NCBI GenBank assembly: GCA_964019055.1
Contig: OZ025216.1
Location: forward strand, 10,681,914 to 10,745,913
Direction: 5' to 3'
Length of the DNA stretch: 64,000 bases
From: Anthopleura xanthogrammica
Taxonomy: Eukaryota; Cnidaria; Anthozoa; Actiniaria; Actiniidae
Position numbers and translations under genes: made by a program
Notes under the pieces: model-generated
What the model saw: only the letters and a program-made list of their open reading frames with translations
Databases searched by the model: none
Told to the model about the DNA's origin: nothing
In this document: positions 36,130-50,792 of the stretch, piece after piece
How positions within the stretch are numbered: the stretch's first letter is position 1
How the letters are laid out: each line of letters opens with the position of its first letter

Positions 36130-37866
36130 TGTTCTTTCCTGGAACTTAGTTTATCCATTTCCTTGGTTTCCCAATTTCTAGAAGAAAAAAAACGAAATGA
36201 GAAAAAAAAACCACCTTAAAAACAAACACGTACACGAACTATAAATATTGTTCCAAAATAAAACACGATACAATTCCGTAACTGGACAAGACTAAAATGT
36301 ATTTCACAAACTAATAAAGAAAAATAAAGAAATAAAAAAGACTTACCATGAACGAAAAAACATCGTTACAAAAAAAATCCGTTCCAACACAAAAGCGATA
36401 AATTTTTTTCTCGAACCTTTTTAAACGAAAATTATATGCAATCTTTAACAAAACACCAAAGAAAATTTCTTGCGTAAAGTGACAGTTGTTTGAAGCTTTG
36501 ATTTATTAATGGAGTAAGATGAAAAGACACAACACACATGAATGAACCACATGTTGAATGAGATAGTCAGGTTAAGACATGATTTCTGGTATAGAACCTA
36601 TTAGTAGACTTTATTTTATTCATTCAATTTGGTTATCATCTTTTTTAGTGAAATCTGAATGAAAGAGAACAAAAGAGAGGAAATTTTTTTTCGATTTTTT
36701 TTTTGTACGACACTATGGATCATTGACTATGACTGAGAATGGATCTCGTATGACTGTGAAATCTTGACCGTGAAGTCACGGTGATTTAATTTCTCCCAAC
36801 TAATATCTACACTGAATGACCTAAAAAGGTTTCAAATATATTATTGAATATCAAAATACTATCAGACAATAGTTTCTCATTTTCTGATGCAAATAAGGAT
36901 CTTTAGACGAGTTACCAAATAACAACAACAACGACAACAACAAAACAAAGACCAATAAACCTTTAACGACCATATAATACAATGATATATTGGACATAGG
37001 CTAGTCAAATACCCTCCCTGCCCTCCCCTCCCCCAAGACTAATAAACAGTTCTAACTATTTGGTAACCTCGCAATCTATGTTCATAATTTGTGGCCTAAG
37101 CCTAGGCTCTCACGACTTTTATGTCTTCATCGATTCCTTACACCACAGGTAGACCAAACCTTCCTTCTCTTCGCTAAAAGGAAACTCCAATCTTTGAGAA
37201 ATTGTCAGTAACTTTGAAAATCCCTATTTATGAGATTACTTCTTCATTTTAATATTTTTTATTAGAATATCTCCGATAAAATAGGGTCGAAATAAATGAG
37301 CAAAAAGAAATGCATTATGGGACATATGACATCATAAATACATCCCATAATACTTTTTGTCCAATTTTAACAGAAAAAGGAAAATTGTGAACTTCAAAAT
37401 TAAAAGTTCCAAAGTTTCTTTTAAGAAGTCCATTTTTTCGTACAATATTTTTTATAGTTGTTTATTTCAACATATTAATGAATTAAATTGTCATTTTTCA
37501 AGAGGCCCTATCAAACACATGCAAAAAGCCAACACGCTAGCCTATCAACAGTTTGCTCTCAAGAGCTCAGGTCAAAATTCCTGACATTATTGCAAACCAT
37601 ATAATTCATTTTACCGTCTTCTAAATAAATTATGTACTGCTAAACTCGTTTCATCATCAGTGAAATTTTTTTCACAAGGAAAGTTTGTTTTCGTCAAATC
37701 AAGCTTTCTATAGTTTTCTTGATTGTTTTTCTGGTAACATGTAGTTTTTCTTTTACCTCGGATACATAGTTAATTTTCATTCAAATTAGCAGTCTTCTGT
37801 TTCACAATTTGTAGTTTTTATTTCTCGATGGAGTAAACGAATTTTGTAGAGAAAAAAACAGTCAAA
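36130..37866. promoter_or_regulatory. Divergent intergenic promoter region, with a probable 5' UTR exon of the giant gene
   Basis: The giant minus-strand gene and the plus-strand ShKT gene start at either end. A minus-strand donor (TTCATG then GTAAGTC) at about 36349 and an acceptor (ttttttcttctag) near 36182 suggest a leader exon at about 36350-36420. The rest is AT-rich with no coding signal. No firm TATA was assigned. Confidence 0.5.
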
Positions 37867-40800
37867 ATGCCAGTCACAAAAAGTGTCATATTAGTCGTGG
37901 TGTTTGCTGTGGTGTCGTCGATCAACGCTTCAAAAGTAGACAAAAAGTCAGGTAAATATATCTTTCTTTTTTTATAATGAAAAAAATTGTCATATGCTGA
38001 CACTTTTTTTTAAATGTTAAAAGCACTACTGTTCACTGGTCATTCTCTCGTGAATTTTCAGTCTTCCTTTGGCTGAGGTCATTGTGCTTTCAGTATCAAA
38101 CATTATAATATTGTTAATAGTAAAAAAATATATTTATTGAAAACTATTTTTCGATCGACGTGAGTTTTGTGATAACGTGTCTCTGATCATCATGAACTGT
38201 TATCTCCCAACATACATTTCATGGGAATGCCGTTTTCAATTAAACTTTCAATAGCTATCCAACTAAGACGAGAAATATTGTAAAGCATTTTTTGTACGAG
38301 AGGAAACCTTACAAACAATGCTGCCTTAGACCCAGTTCAAACATTGATGTTCTCATGAGCCGAACGCATTGATAATAATTTAAGGCGGTCTTCTTTGATG
38401 TTATTAGGTTCGGCTAATGTGAAGATCGACGTTTGAACTGGGACTTACAGCACGCATGCGTAAAGAATCCAGTAACAATGAAATGGCTTTTTATTAGTAT
38501 TGTTTTGTTCGAATTGTCTAATCAAAATACCTAGTTATTGTTACATTAAAATGCGTACGGCTACGGTACAGCATTGCAAATGACACGGCGGTCATGTTGG
38601 TACAAAGGAAGCTCGCAGTTTACTAGATTGTTATTGGATGGATTTCAGGTATATCTGCGCATCATCATGAACAGAAGTGTGGAGACTACAAGGCTGTAGC
38701 CAGCAAATGCCACATGTGGAAGGATCTCGGATTCTGTTTTAAACATAGAAAGGAAATGGAGTTTGTTTGCAGCAAGACATGCAAGTTTTGTGGTGAGTGA
38801 AATGATCGTGTTGGGATATTTCAGGGTAGCCAGGGACGTAGAGACAGCGCGCGCGCGTAGGTTTTGGCGCGAAAATTCCACAGGAATTTCTTCATTCTCA
38901 GCCACGGAGGAAATAATATCGGGCAAAGGTGCAAAGGGCCCGCTTTTCTGTTTTTGGACCTTTCTTGTCCCTACCTTCCCGTTGCTTATTTACTGGTTTG
39001 TTTGATTTAGAACCAGGGGAAACTCACTGGACATACACATCCAAACCCGACGAAAACGCGAAGGCCAAAACCATTATAGAAACACCCAATAAACCAAGTC
39101 CAGTGGTAGAGGTCATGGGGAAGAAAAAAGCCCTGTATCTATCAAGTAATGACATTGCAGGCATGCTGCAGACTCTCTCATCTCAAACCTTTGGAGTCAC
39201 TGAGAAACCAACGCCAAAACCTAAAGAACTCGCTGTAATTCAAGGGAGAATTCAGAAAATAGAACCAGTTGTTTTCAAAACCAATGCCAAAGGAGTGTTG
39301 AAAATTACTCCGACAGTTAGTGTTGGAGGGAAATTGCAAACTGCACCAAAAGCTGCTGAAAAGGAAGACTCTGCGGGAAAAGATGAGGGGAAAAATGATG
39401 CCAAACCTGAAGATAAAAATAAGGAAGGACAGAATACTGTTGAAAATAAACTTTTGGGGCTGATGAGTCAGATTATTCGAGGTGGTGCAGGCGAGAAGGA
39501 TAAGAAGCCCAAAGACAACGCGCCCAAAGACAACGCAAACGAAAAGAAGAAACCTGAGCCTGTCAACAGCATGTCAGAAATTATGAAAGTCTTGCAGAAT
39601 TTGAAACTAGAAAAGATAAAGCAGGAAAAAGAAAATCCTGTGAAGGAAAAACAAGCGACAGAACAGAAGCCACCAAACCCCACCGGCGCTGAACAGAAAG
39701 TAAACACAACTGAAAATCAAGTATCGAATGCGAAGAACAAAGCTCTTCTCGCTGCTATGAAGCTTTTTAAAGCCGTTGGTCCTGTAAGCTCTGCCTCGAA
39801 GGGAAATCAGTCAACGTTGATGGAACAACTCACTTCTGCTGCTGAAGAAGCAAGCGTTGCTTTGAAACTCTTGAATAAAACCGGACCTGTTGATAAACTC
39901 AAAGAAGCCAACGTACCCTCTGGGGGAGGAGACGTAATGTATAATGTAAAGCTGCTACAAGAAGAGTTGAATAAAGCTAACAAGAACCAGAGTAATGTGG
40001 TAACGTCAACCCCAGTTCTGGAGACAAATGCTACAGCTAATACCAGCAAAATGGCTGTTGTAAACGTGTCTTCCAGTAATCCACAGCTTAGTGAGTTTAT
40101 CCTTAGACTTCAAGACAGCATCACAAATCCTCAAGGAAAAGACTTAGGTCCCTCCAGCTCTACGAATGGGAGGGGTGGTGTAGCGATGAGGAAGAATGAA
40201 GGGAAACCAACATTATCAGAGGTGAGAATAGTTGAATTACTTGGCATGAATTTTACATGTTGGTGCGTATTTACAAATCTTATTTTGAACCGCGTCCGCG
40301 TCATTTTCCCGCCAATTTTCTGGACATGCGCAGTAATGGTTTATCTTCAGAATTCAGTTTGCAAATGCATGTGACCTTGTTAAATTAAAAGTGTGAGAGA
40401 AAATAGTTCCTGTACGTAAATTTTGTCTTCTTTCTATAATCAGAAAGGTATTCTAGGCATCTTATTCAGTCCATAAATTATTTTGATTTCAGATTATCCC
40501 TTTTAACATTAAAGTCGATGATGCCGAGTCAGACACCACAGGTAACTTAAAGAGCGAATTTCCGACTGAGGAACCGAAAAAAACAGATGCAAAAGTGACC
40601 TACGAAAGCGACGAGGAAAAAATTATGAAAATCTTAGACGGTTTGGATCAGAACGACAAGCCAAAGACAGTTCAAGATAAAGACAGCGGTACAAAAGATA
40701 TTGTGACTCAGGTTCGAGAAGCTTATGATGATCTTGGGGAGATCGTAAATGGAGCTGAGATACAAGTAGGAATAAAGAAAAAGAAGAAGAAAGAAGACGA

Positions 40801-41953
40801 AGACAACGAAGAGGAAACAGAACAAAGCAGTGAAGAAAAGAAAAAGAAAGAAGAGAAAAAGGACGAGAAAAAAGACGAGAAAGACGAAAAAGAAAAGAAA
40901 GGAAAGGATGAAGAAAAGGAAAAGAAGAAAAAGGATGGAGATGATGATGATGATGATAACAGCGCCTATGATGCTGAAGATTATTTTGACCCAAGCGCTA
41001 AGCCTAAACCTAAGAAGAAAAAGCCTTTAACCAAAGAACAACATCTTCAGCAAGTTATTTCTTTGATCAAAATGGCAGGCCATCACCTTGAAATGATTGG
41101 TGCCAAGCGCGTCAAAATGGCGGGAAAAACCCAGGATCCTTCATATGAAGACGCGTCCATACGTTCCTCAAACAGCAACTACAATCAAGAAGACTGGAAA
41201 AGTTTGGCAACACGGCTCGCTAGGCAGCTAGGATTAGTTTTGAAAAACATGGCGGAGAAGGACGAAAAGTATAAAGCAGAGAGAAGTCGACTTCAAAGTG
41301 TCTTGGCAGCTTTGGCACAAACCGAGTTATCGACGAAACATGGAAATACCGATGACGACGCGAACGAAGAAGGCGATGAAGAAGGCGACGATGATAACAA
41401 CCAAGATGAAGACAGAAGCAAAATCATCCACAACATGGCGACCAAGCTTCTCAAGTTCAGCAAAACAATAAGTGCAGTTCAAAGGTCCAGTGAAGGAAAA
41501 ACGGTTAGAAAGAAAAAGAAAGTGCTTCATAATCTTATCTCGAGATATCGAAGTTTAGTGACAAAAATTTTGAGCAACTGGAAGAAGTTGAAAGGGAAGA
41601 AGAAAAGTGGAATTCCGAAACAAAAGGGGAAGAGAGGAGAAATAGTGAGAAGTGGGAATAAAAATCATACTGCCAAGGCAGTACATGAAAATCCAGTCGT
41701 TGCTAAAGTTAACCAAACTGAAGATAAAACAAAGCAAACAGCTCAAGATAAACATGAAAAAGAAAAACCTATGATTTCAAAACCTATAGAATCAGCTAGT
41801 TTACCCGCTACAGCAGAAATCAAGAAGACGAAGAAGAAAACGGAGAAGAAGGAGGAGGAGAAGGAGAAGATAGACAAAGAAGCAACAAAAAAGGAAATCA
41901 TCACTCCAGTTGCTGATGACGAGCAAGATGTCATAGAAATAGTCCACAAATAA
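37867..41953 (+). CDS. Secreted ShKT protein with long Lys/Glu-rich tail
   Basis: Four exons (37867-37951, 38649-38792, 39011-40221, 40493-41953) give exactly 967 codons, 966 aa. Exon 1 is a signal peptide (MPVTKSVILVVVFAVVSS) ending in phase 1. Exon 2 encodes a His-His-His-flanked six-cysteine ShKT domain (residues ~29-76; from CGDYKAVASKC to CSKTCKFC). Exons 3 and 4 encode about 890 residues of Lys/Glu/Asn/Gln-rich sequence predicted to be disordered or helical, with a very dense Lys/Glu/Asp stretch near residues 540-610 and an amphipathic-looking middle (HLQQVISLIKMAGHHLEMIG). AATAAA at 41996-42001 follows the stop by about 45 bp. The tail has no family I recognise. A long charged helical spacer on one Cys-rich module suggests an extracellular scaffold or polyelectrolyte. 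Confidence 0.9.
38334..38446. repeat. Short foldback element in intron 1 of the ShKT gene
   Basis: Arms cccagttcaaacattgatg and gatcgacgtttgaactggg face each other, with gagccgaac and gttcggct inside. About 113 bp in all. Confidence 0.75.
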
Positions 41954-42610
41954 TATCACCAATAACTTTGGGAAACAACTATATATACAAGATCAAATAA
42001 AGAAAAAGAGTGAATTTATGAATTTAGTTTCTCTGCAAGTGTAGTGAGCACAAATTGTTTCTACTCTGAACTCTAATATGTAAAGTAATGTTTTTGGTGC
42101 ACTTCATGTTGCATGTTTGAAATAATACATACGTTTGATTGTAATCATAAATAAAAAATATTATTCACCCTAAAAAGAGCACTATACCCAGAGTTTTATT
42201 TTGTTTTTCTATTTTTCCTCATCCTTTCCATATTTCTTTTCTAAATTTTGCTAATCCACAACTTAGTGCCCAGTTCTTGTTACTATTAAGGGCTGCCACA
42301 GGAAGCCCATTCTAAAATTCTTTTGATTCTTATTTTTCTTTCTTTTCTTTTTATAATTGTCTTATTTTTGATATTTTTTTCTTCTCGAATAATTTAGTAC
42401 CGAAATATCAAAATTAGAAATAAGAAAGTTTGTGAAATTTGACTTCCGCTGTTAACCGGAAACGTCAGTTGAATCAATGAACTGTTGTTCCTTATGTTGA
42501 CCAACTTCCGGTCCATACACTAATAACGCGTTACACAGTTACACAGTTACAAGTAGACCTATTGAACACAACACGGGTTTCTAAAGTAGCATGCTGCAAA
42601 TTTACCCAAA
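41954..42610. other. 3' UTR and COLGALT promoter region
   Basis: Upstream half holds the polyadenylation signal of the ShKT gene. The 200 bp before the COLGALT ATG contain short repeats (gttacacagttacacagttac) and no clear TATA box. Confidence 0.5.
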
Positions 42611-45600
42611 ATGCGTCCTCTAATTTATAGTTTATTCCTAGTTTCTACTCTTTCTATTCTTATATCGTCATCTAATTCAGAATCTGTGACAGCAAATGAG
42701 TATTTCAGAGGACCAGACGAGCGGGAATTGAAGGATCCAACTGTGCTGTTGTCAGTGATAGCAAGAAACATGGCTCACTTGCTGCCAAACTGGTTGGGCT
42801 ATATAGAGAATTTAGATTACCCAAAAGATCGGATGTCAATATGGTAAGACCAGAAACCTAAAATATCCAGAAAACTATCCAATACCTAGTTAAATAGTTA
42901 AGTTAAATAACATTTAAAGCGCTTTGAAGCTCGCAGTTTCCAAGTTATTTTAGCTTAATTGTTAAATTAGCGTGATCTGCCACTGTCACTTGTGTTTAAC
43001 TGCAATAGGCTAGACAACTTAAGATAATTTAATTTTGAGCTTAAGATATAAAAAACTAATATTATGATTCGCGAGCTATCTACCAGCAAATCCTCGACAG
43101 ATTTGCATAAAGCAAACCCTATTTTGTCTTTGATATTTCATGCTTATATGATCCTAATCTACAGCTTTCTAGCTGGAGCCATGTCACACAAGAGATACTT
43201 TGGCTATGCTTACGTGTCCTATCGTTCCAGACATTCCAATCGTCTGTCAACGATTTCCTTTAAACAAATCATGCTTTTCTCGAACAATAACGCAGAGTCC
43301 TGAAGTTTTTCTTTTGCTACTAAATTTTGCAAACACAAGTTGAGAATTCTAATATTAAGCTTATATTCAGAAAAGACATCTGTCAACAATTTCCATTTTG
43401 CTACTAAATTTTGCAAACACAAGTTGAGAATTCTAATATTAAGCTTATATTCAGAAAAGACATCTGTCAACAATTTCCATTTTGCTACTAAATTTTGCAA
43501 ACACAAGTTGAGAATTCTAATATTAAGCTTATATTCAGAAAAGACATCTGTCAACAATTTCCATAAAACAAATTATGTTTTTCTCAAACAATATTGCACA
43601 GCCCTGAAGTTTTTCTTTGTGTTACTAAATATTGCAAACACAAGTTGAGAATTCTGATATTATATTCATTCAGAAAAGACATCTGTCAACAATTTCCATA
43701 AAACAAATTATGCTTTTCTCAAACAATATTGCACAGTCCTGAAGTTTTTCTTTGTGTTACTAAATATTGCAAACACAAGTTGAGAATTCTGATAATATAT
43801 TCAGAAAAGACATGCTCCAAAGAACTGTATTATTTTGAGGATGACTTACAGTAAGTTGAAAACATTCTATTTAGTTCTTATCCTTTTTCATAACCAACAG
43901 TTTTTTTGTATTATGTCAAATATTCAGGAAAGTATTAGCCATTCCATTGAGGAAAAACCTGGGTTGAGTTGGCATCACTGTTTTAGGAGACATATTTCCA
44001 AGATGGTGTCTACTTCATCCCCTAAAACAGTCCCACAATGCACTGTGATACCAACTCGACCCAGGTTTTTCCTCAACCTTGAAATGTCTAACAAGCAACA
44101 AAATTGTGCAAGTTGTTGTGCAACATGCACGGTTGTAGAGCGCACAGTGAAATTGGCTCTTTTTACCACATCCCCGTACAACAACAAAATTTTGATGCGT
44201 GACTTTATTGCAGAATTAAGTAGAAGCTTGTTGAGCGCAGGGTGGTTAAATAAGCAACATTTGCTCTGCAAATTGCAATGCAACAGTGCTGTGTGACAAG
44301 TTGCATGATCTTGTTGTCTGCATTACTGCACCTTATTCAAAGTTTGCAACACAAGCAAGTTGATTGGTATACAACAGTGGTGGATCCAGGTTTGTTAAAA
44401 AGGGGTTTCCAAAATGGCCGCCATGCAGAAAAAGCTGGTGCAATCGCTTCAAAAAGGGGGTTCCAATTTCAATTTATTGAGCTTAAAAAACATTATTGGC
44501 TTCACAAGATCTCACAAAGGGAAGTTCAATGGAACCCTTGGGACCCCCTGGATCCAGTGGTGCAGGGAGGACCCAGGATCTGGGGGGGGGGGCACCTAGA
44601 ATAAAATCTAATTATGGCAAAAATTTGTTGGCACATGGTTGCTCCCTCCCTACGCCAGTGGCTTTGAAATCATACATCAAAGAAAAAAGGCTGGATTCGA
44701 AAATTTTAGTGGGGGCAGCCGTCCCCCCTTTCCTTGTCCACCCATCGCTATATGCCACTTCCTGGATCTGCCACTGTACAAGTTGGGAATAATACATTGT
44801 ATTTTTCTCCCTTGTCCAGGATTGCTACAGACCATAATGAGGACAACACATCCAATGTCCTTAAAGAATGGGCCAGTAATGTCGCACCACTGTATCACAG
44901 AGTGCTTATCAATGCCACAGACTCACCAACCACATATAGTGATGCATCCTGTGTAACAGAATGGTCAGATTTGAGATATCAACAGGTAGCATTCCTTAGA
45001 CAAAGTGCATTAGATGCTGCAAGAGGACAATGGGCTGATTATTTATTTGTGAGTTTTATTTTTCATAATATTCTAGAGTTTTAGTTTTCATGTTTGCTAG
45101 AAGGTGATGAGATAATAGTAGATATATATTTGTTATTGCATTTTTTACTCGCAGGTTGTTGACAGTGATAACTTTTTGCTGAACGCAAGTGTGCTGAGGG
45201 ACTTGATAGCAGAGAAAAAGTAAGAACTGATTACGTTATGGACACACAGTGCAACATGTGCAATGTTGCAGGCAATTGATGTTGCAAGCCTTGTCACACG
45301 CATGGAATGTTGCTGTAGTAGGAAACAATCCTACTTCAGCAACATTGCCTGCAATATTGTGCAATGTCACACCATGCATCTGCGCCTTATAATCTATATG
45401 TAGTATTTTCTCATGATTTTATCTCATCATGTAACCCTCACAAAGATTCCTAATTGGATCCCTTAGTGGTATGGTTCCAAACTGGATTCACAACTGGTAG
45501 TCTACATTGAAATAGTTAAGAATTTTTTAAATATCATTATTTAGAAAACTTAATTTTTTCTTTCTCAGGACTGTAGTGGCACCATTAATAGAGGTTTTTG

Positions 45601-48600
45601 GTAACAGATCAGGATATTCAAACTTCTGGGGCGCAATTGATGAATATGTATGTCATTATATTATATATGTAAATTATGATGAAATATATCCAGTAGATCA
45701 AACTAATAACTACAGATTATACCCTTCTCAGACCCTCCTCACCCCTTGGAAATTCCAATCCCCCTCTATGGGGGAGGTATGGATATTTTCTTGAACTACA
45801 CAATATACCCTCCTCAGACCCTCCCCACCCCTTGGAAATCCTAATTCCCCTCTATGGGGGAGGTATGGATATTTTCTGGAACTACACAATATACCCTCCT
45901 CAGACCCTCCCAACCCCTTGGAAATCCCAATCCCCCTCTATGGGGGAGGTATGGATATTTTCTGGAACTACACAATATACCCTCCTCAGACCCTCCCCAC
46001 CCCTTGGAAATCCTAATTCCCCTCTATGCTGGAGGTATGGATATTTTCTTGAACTACACAATACATACCCTCCTCCAATCTTGTTCCCAGAGCCCCATGC
46101 ATGCCTCTTGGTCGGCACCGAAGTTGGGTTCTCGGTATGAGATTGACCCTCTTCAGATCCTTTCCACCCCTTTTAAATTCCAATTCCAGTCCACTGGGAA
46201 GTGCAGGAGTACGTTTTGTGAAGAAGGGAATATTTACATAAAGTTATTTCTTATATTTTTCAGGGATATTATAAAAGATCAGATGATTACTTTCCTATTC
46301 TCAATCGAGAAATTCGAGGATGTTTTGATTTTCCAATGGTTCATTCAACGTATCTCATTGACTTACGCCAGAGGGTTTCGTCAAACTTGACCTACTATCC
46401 CCCACCCCCTGAGTACAAGGGAGAAGTGGATGATATCTTGATTTTTGCTTACTCAGCAAGAACTGCAGGTGTGGAAATAGCAACACTTTTCTTCTACTAG
46501 CCATTTCAAGTTTGAGAAAAAAATGGGTCGAGCTGGCATTACAATGCATTCTGGGACTATTTTAGGGGATGAAATAGATGCCATCTTGGAAGTCTGTCCC
46601 CTAAAAAATAAACTTGACCCAGTCTGTTCCTCAACCTTTGAAAGGCTAATGACGTAATGGAGTTTTCAGGGGCGGATCCAGGAAGGGGCAAAGGGGGGCT
46701 TTAGCCCCTCCCTTCAGCTATGTTTCTTGAAGTGGAACAGAAAGCACATTTTTAAAATATCTTTCCAAGTTCTGGCAGTGTCATTCGCAACATTCAGCCA
46801 AGCCCCTCCTTATATTTTTGGCTGGATCCGCCCCTGCTTTTATTCCCATAGCTAGTAACACAGGTCTCCCACTGACCTGGAAAAGTCAGGGAAGTCTAGA
46901 AATTTTTCAAGGCCATGGAATTGTTGGGGGGTTTTGTATTTGGTCAGGGAGACTACAAAAATATGAAAAAATTCAGGCCAAAGACCTCATTAGCTTGGGC
47001 CTAATGTTTTCCCATTTCAGGGCATGTGTTATTCCCTAGAGTATCATTTCTTTGTTTATCGGTTGTGCATGAGAAGACACTTGAATATGGATACAACTCA
47101 AACAAAGAATCTTATTCTCTAGAGAATGACATGTGGTCTGAATGGGAAAACATTACACCCAAGGTAAAAAGGGCTAATTTTTGAGCCAGCAAATGCAAAT
47201 AAAACGTTTTAGAAATTTGGGTTTCCTGTGGAAATCTGGAACTGTATACAAGCAATATACAAGCTTTATTCCATGTAGATTGGGTTACCTGTAAGACTGA
47301 TAAATTGGATTTGTACAGTGAAATACAGTGAAGTCAGGGAATGTTTCCCTCCAAGAAAGTGAGAACTGTTTGTAATGTAATTATTTGTTTGATGTTCATT
47401 AGGTATCAAGTTACACCTTCTTAACAGAGATTTGTATGGTTACATGGTACCACCGGTGGAAACCAATGAAAACCTTCCAGAATTACAGATTCTCTTCACT
47501 GACATAAAATTAGAGTATTTTGGTAAGTTAAATGCCACGATCAGAATACATTAGGCAGTGGGTTAATGGATCAGTCAGTCGGTCGATCGGTCAGTCAGAG
47601 GGTCGGTCCGTCAATCAGTCAGTCAGTTGGTACCAGCTGAGTTGATCGCCTTCCCCGAAAGGAATTATGGGTCACTATTTCTGGTTAGCATTTTTCGAGC
47701 ATTTTCCGAGTATACAATGTAGACTTTTCTTGTTGATTGAAATAAAATTCCGCCATGAGTTCGACTAGCGTTTACGATTACTTTAAAGAAGGAAGAACTC
47801 GTATTTCATATGCTCATGGCAGAGTAATGGGAAATGCTAATCAAAATACGATGTCGAATCCTCAATTCTGATTGGTTGACGTTGAGTTTGTTCTGAAGGT
47901 CAACTCAGCTGGTAAGTTAGTTCGACCAGTTAGTCGGTCGGTCGGTGAGTTGGGTTGGTCAGTCGGTCGATGGATCGGTCGATTATTCAGTCAGAGGGTC
48001 GGTCAGTTCGGTCAGTCAATCAATCAGTCATGTTGGTAAGTTAGTTAGACCAGTTAGTCGCTCGGTCGGTCAGTTGGGTTGGTCAGTTGGTCGATCGATC
48101 GGTTTGATCAGTCAGTCAGTCGGCCATTTGGCCTGACATGCAGCCAAAAGGCAACAAAATTCTCCCAACCTACTCCTCCTCAATCATGAATGCGCGTAAA
48201 TGTGTACATACATGCAAACATGAAATATCTTAACGGTGACTGTGTTTTTTTTGCAGTTGACCAACCAGAAGAACTGATGCTTGTCAGTCCTCATGTTAGC
48301 ATCCCACCCATCAAACAAGACAAGCTAGGAATGGACGAGGTAAGATAATACGTACAGGAGGTCATGGGTTGACTCACAGAATAACTAATAGCCAATGTGC
48401 TCTCCAGTTTTCCTACGGTTTCCTCACAAAATTCCAACAATTTCTGGACATACAAATAGACCTAATCGGCTAACGCGTTGCTATGTACGTTTCCACCCAA
48501 TAGACCTCATCGGCTTGGGGTAATGTTGTCCCATTTCAGACCACGTGTCATTCTCTTGAGAATAAGATTCTTTGTTTGAGTTGTATCCATATTCATGTAT

Positions 48601-50607
48601 CTTCTCATGTGCAACCGTTAAACAATGAAATGATACTCTGGGGAATGACACGTGGTCTGAAATGGGACAACATTACACCCAAGCCGATGAGGTCTATTGC
48701 TGTTATTACGGATGCATGCAAATGAGATGCAAATGAGACAAAAAGCATTGTATGGATCCGATAACCTCTCTTGTATGATTCTTAAAACAAAATATATTTT
48801 GCATCTCATTTGAAGGCATCCGTAATAACAGTTATTCAAATGTTGTAGGAATAAGAGCTTTCGTTCCAAAAAAAATTCTACGTGTTACTGATCGAAATAC
48901 AAAAGACAAAGAATCTTATTCCCAGAAAAAAAAAAAAACACTCCTTGTTTTTACGAGGGTAGCACTAAATAGCCAGTGGCTAACAAACCTGTGGCCCTCG
49001 TTCCATGATCGAATTGGAATTTAGAGGTTTTGAAATGGGTGGAAACGTAGATAGCAACGCGTTAGCCGATTAGTGCTATTCTAACGATCATGCAACAAAG
49101 GCCACAGGTTTGTTGCTTTGCACACATTTTATACTAAAGCTTGTCTGTCTTCAGATTTATATGATTAATCTAGTGCGACGGCCGGTTAGAAGAAGGCGCA
49201 TGATGGCTTCGTTGCATGAGTTGGGGATCGACGTGAAGTTAGTGGACGCTGTAGATGGCAAGTAAGTTTGAATATGCATCAGAGAAGAAGAATCGAAGCA
49301 AGATAGTGGCAAACAGACAGACAGACTGCAGACAGACAGACCCCGGCACTGACTGACAGACAGACAGATATACAGACACTGCGGACAGACAGACAGACTC
49401 ACAGACAGAAAATAAATGAATGATAGCTAACCATATTTTTGTTCTCGTAGCTCTTTGACAATCAACAAGATCAAAGAGATGGGAATCAAGATGTTGCCGG
49501 GGTATTTTGACCCATACAGTAAAAGGTACAAATCGATTACCACAACTATAATACTATTACTTTCTACAAGGAGCAGTTCTTGGGTCAGCGCTCGTTCACA
49601 TCGGCCGAAAGGACCTTCATTGTCTTGACCAAGTTCTTGGGCTGCATGTTACGTCATAGTCGCCATGTTGGATGACAACCAAACTATATGCTCTTACCTT
49701 CATTGGTTTTATCAACCAACATGACGGCCATGTGTTTTGTCCTTCTATTCTAAACCAAAGGGATGCATAATTATCATTTTGTTCTGCGGGTAGCTTCGCA
49801 AGAAGTGCTTCCAAGCGAGTCTGAATGGTCTAATAATTCAGACCATGTGATGCCACTCTTGAGATTTTTTTCTTTCATTCATGTTTTATGTGTAGATATT
49901 TTAATAAAAGACATTTCTCAAGGGAATGTCATGTGATCTGAAATTGGCAATTTTGCATACGAAGCTAAAGAGGTATAGTCCATAAAATAAGAACATATCG
50001 CCGTGTCTTGACAGATTTTCGTTCTGCTTTTCTTTCGTTGTAGAGTTTTGACAATGGGAGAAATTGGCTGCTTTCTAAGTCATTACAATATTTGGGAAGA
50101 GGTGAGTCACGTGATGCTCTCTACCGGAAGTGATATTGATATTCTGTTTTTAAACCGGAAGTATATACTCCTGCGAGTCATTGCTCTTCTACCAATAAAA
50201 GTAACTTTTCTCCAACCGGAAGAAATATTGTTTCTAAATTTCATTTCGATTTTCATTGTTTTTTCCAAAAAAAAATTCAGATGCTCAATAAAGGGTATAA
50301 CAATGTGTTAGTGCTGGAAGATGATGTCCGTTTTCAGCCTAATTTCCGCCGGAAGTTAGAAGCGTTGCTCGATGAAGCTTCTCATATTCGAGACAAATAC
50401 CCTTGGGATTTGATGTAAGTACCATGTGACATTTTGTACAAGTTCTTTAGTTATTGTATCCATGTACTATCATCATCATTCACTTCCATAGACCATCATC
50501 GTCATCATCGTTGACTATCATCAACATCATCATCATTCACTTCCATAGACCTAACCAGTTTTCTTTCCTATTTCATCATCACCATCATCATCATCATCAT
50601 CATCACG

Positions 50608-50665
<58 letters not shown>

Positions 50666-50694
50666 CGATCATCATCATCATCATCATCATCACG

Positions 50695-50792
<98 letters not shown>

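Noticed and set aside
14784..41953. Calling the ShKT genes potassium-channel toxins
   Set aside because: ShKT domains are embedded in large proteins with mucin, CAP or charged linkers, and the domain is widespread in non-toxic proteins; the sequence gives no support for toxicity.
43219..43648. Open frames of 102-112 aa on both strands with internal repeats
   Set aside because: They lie in an 84-bp tandem repeat in COLGALT intron 1; 84 is divisible by three, which keeps frames open by chance.
45576..46390. Overlapping frames with WIFSGTTQ-type repeats
   Set aside because: They are translations of the 86-bp intronic tandem repeat; only 45569-45647 and 46264-46468 are coding.
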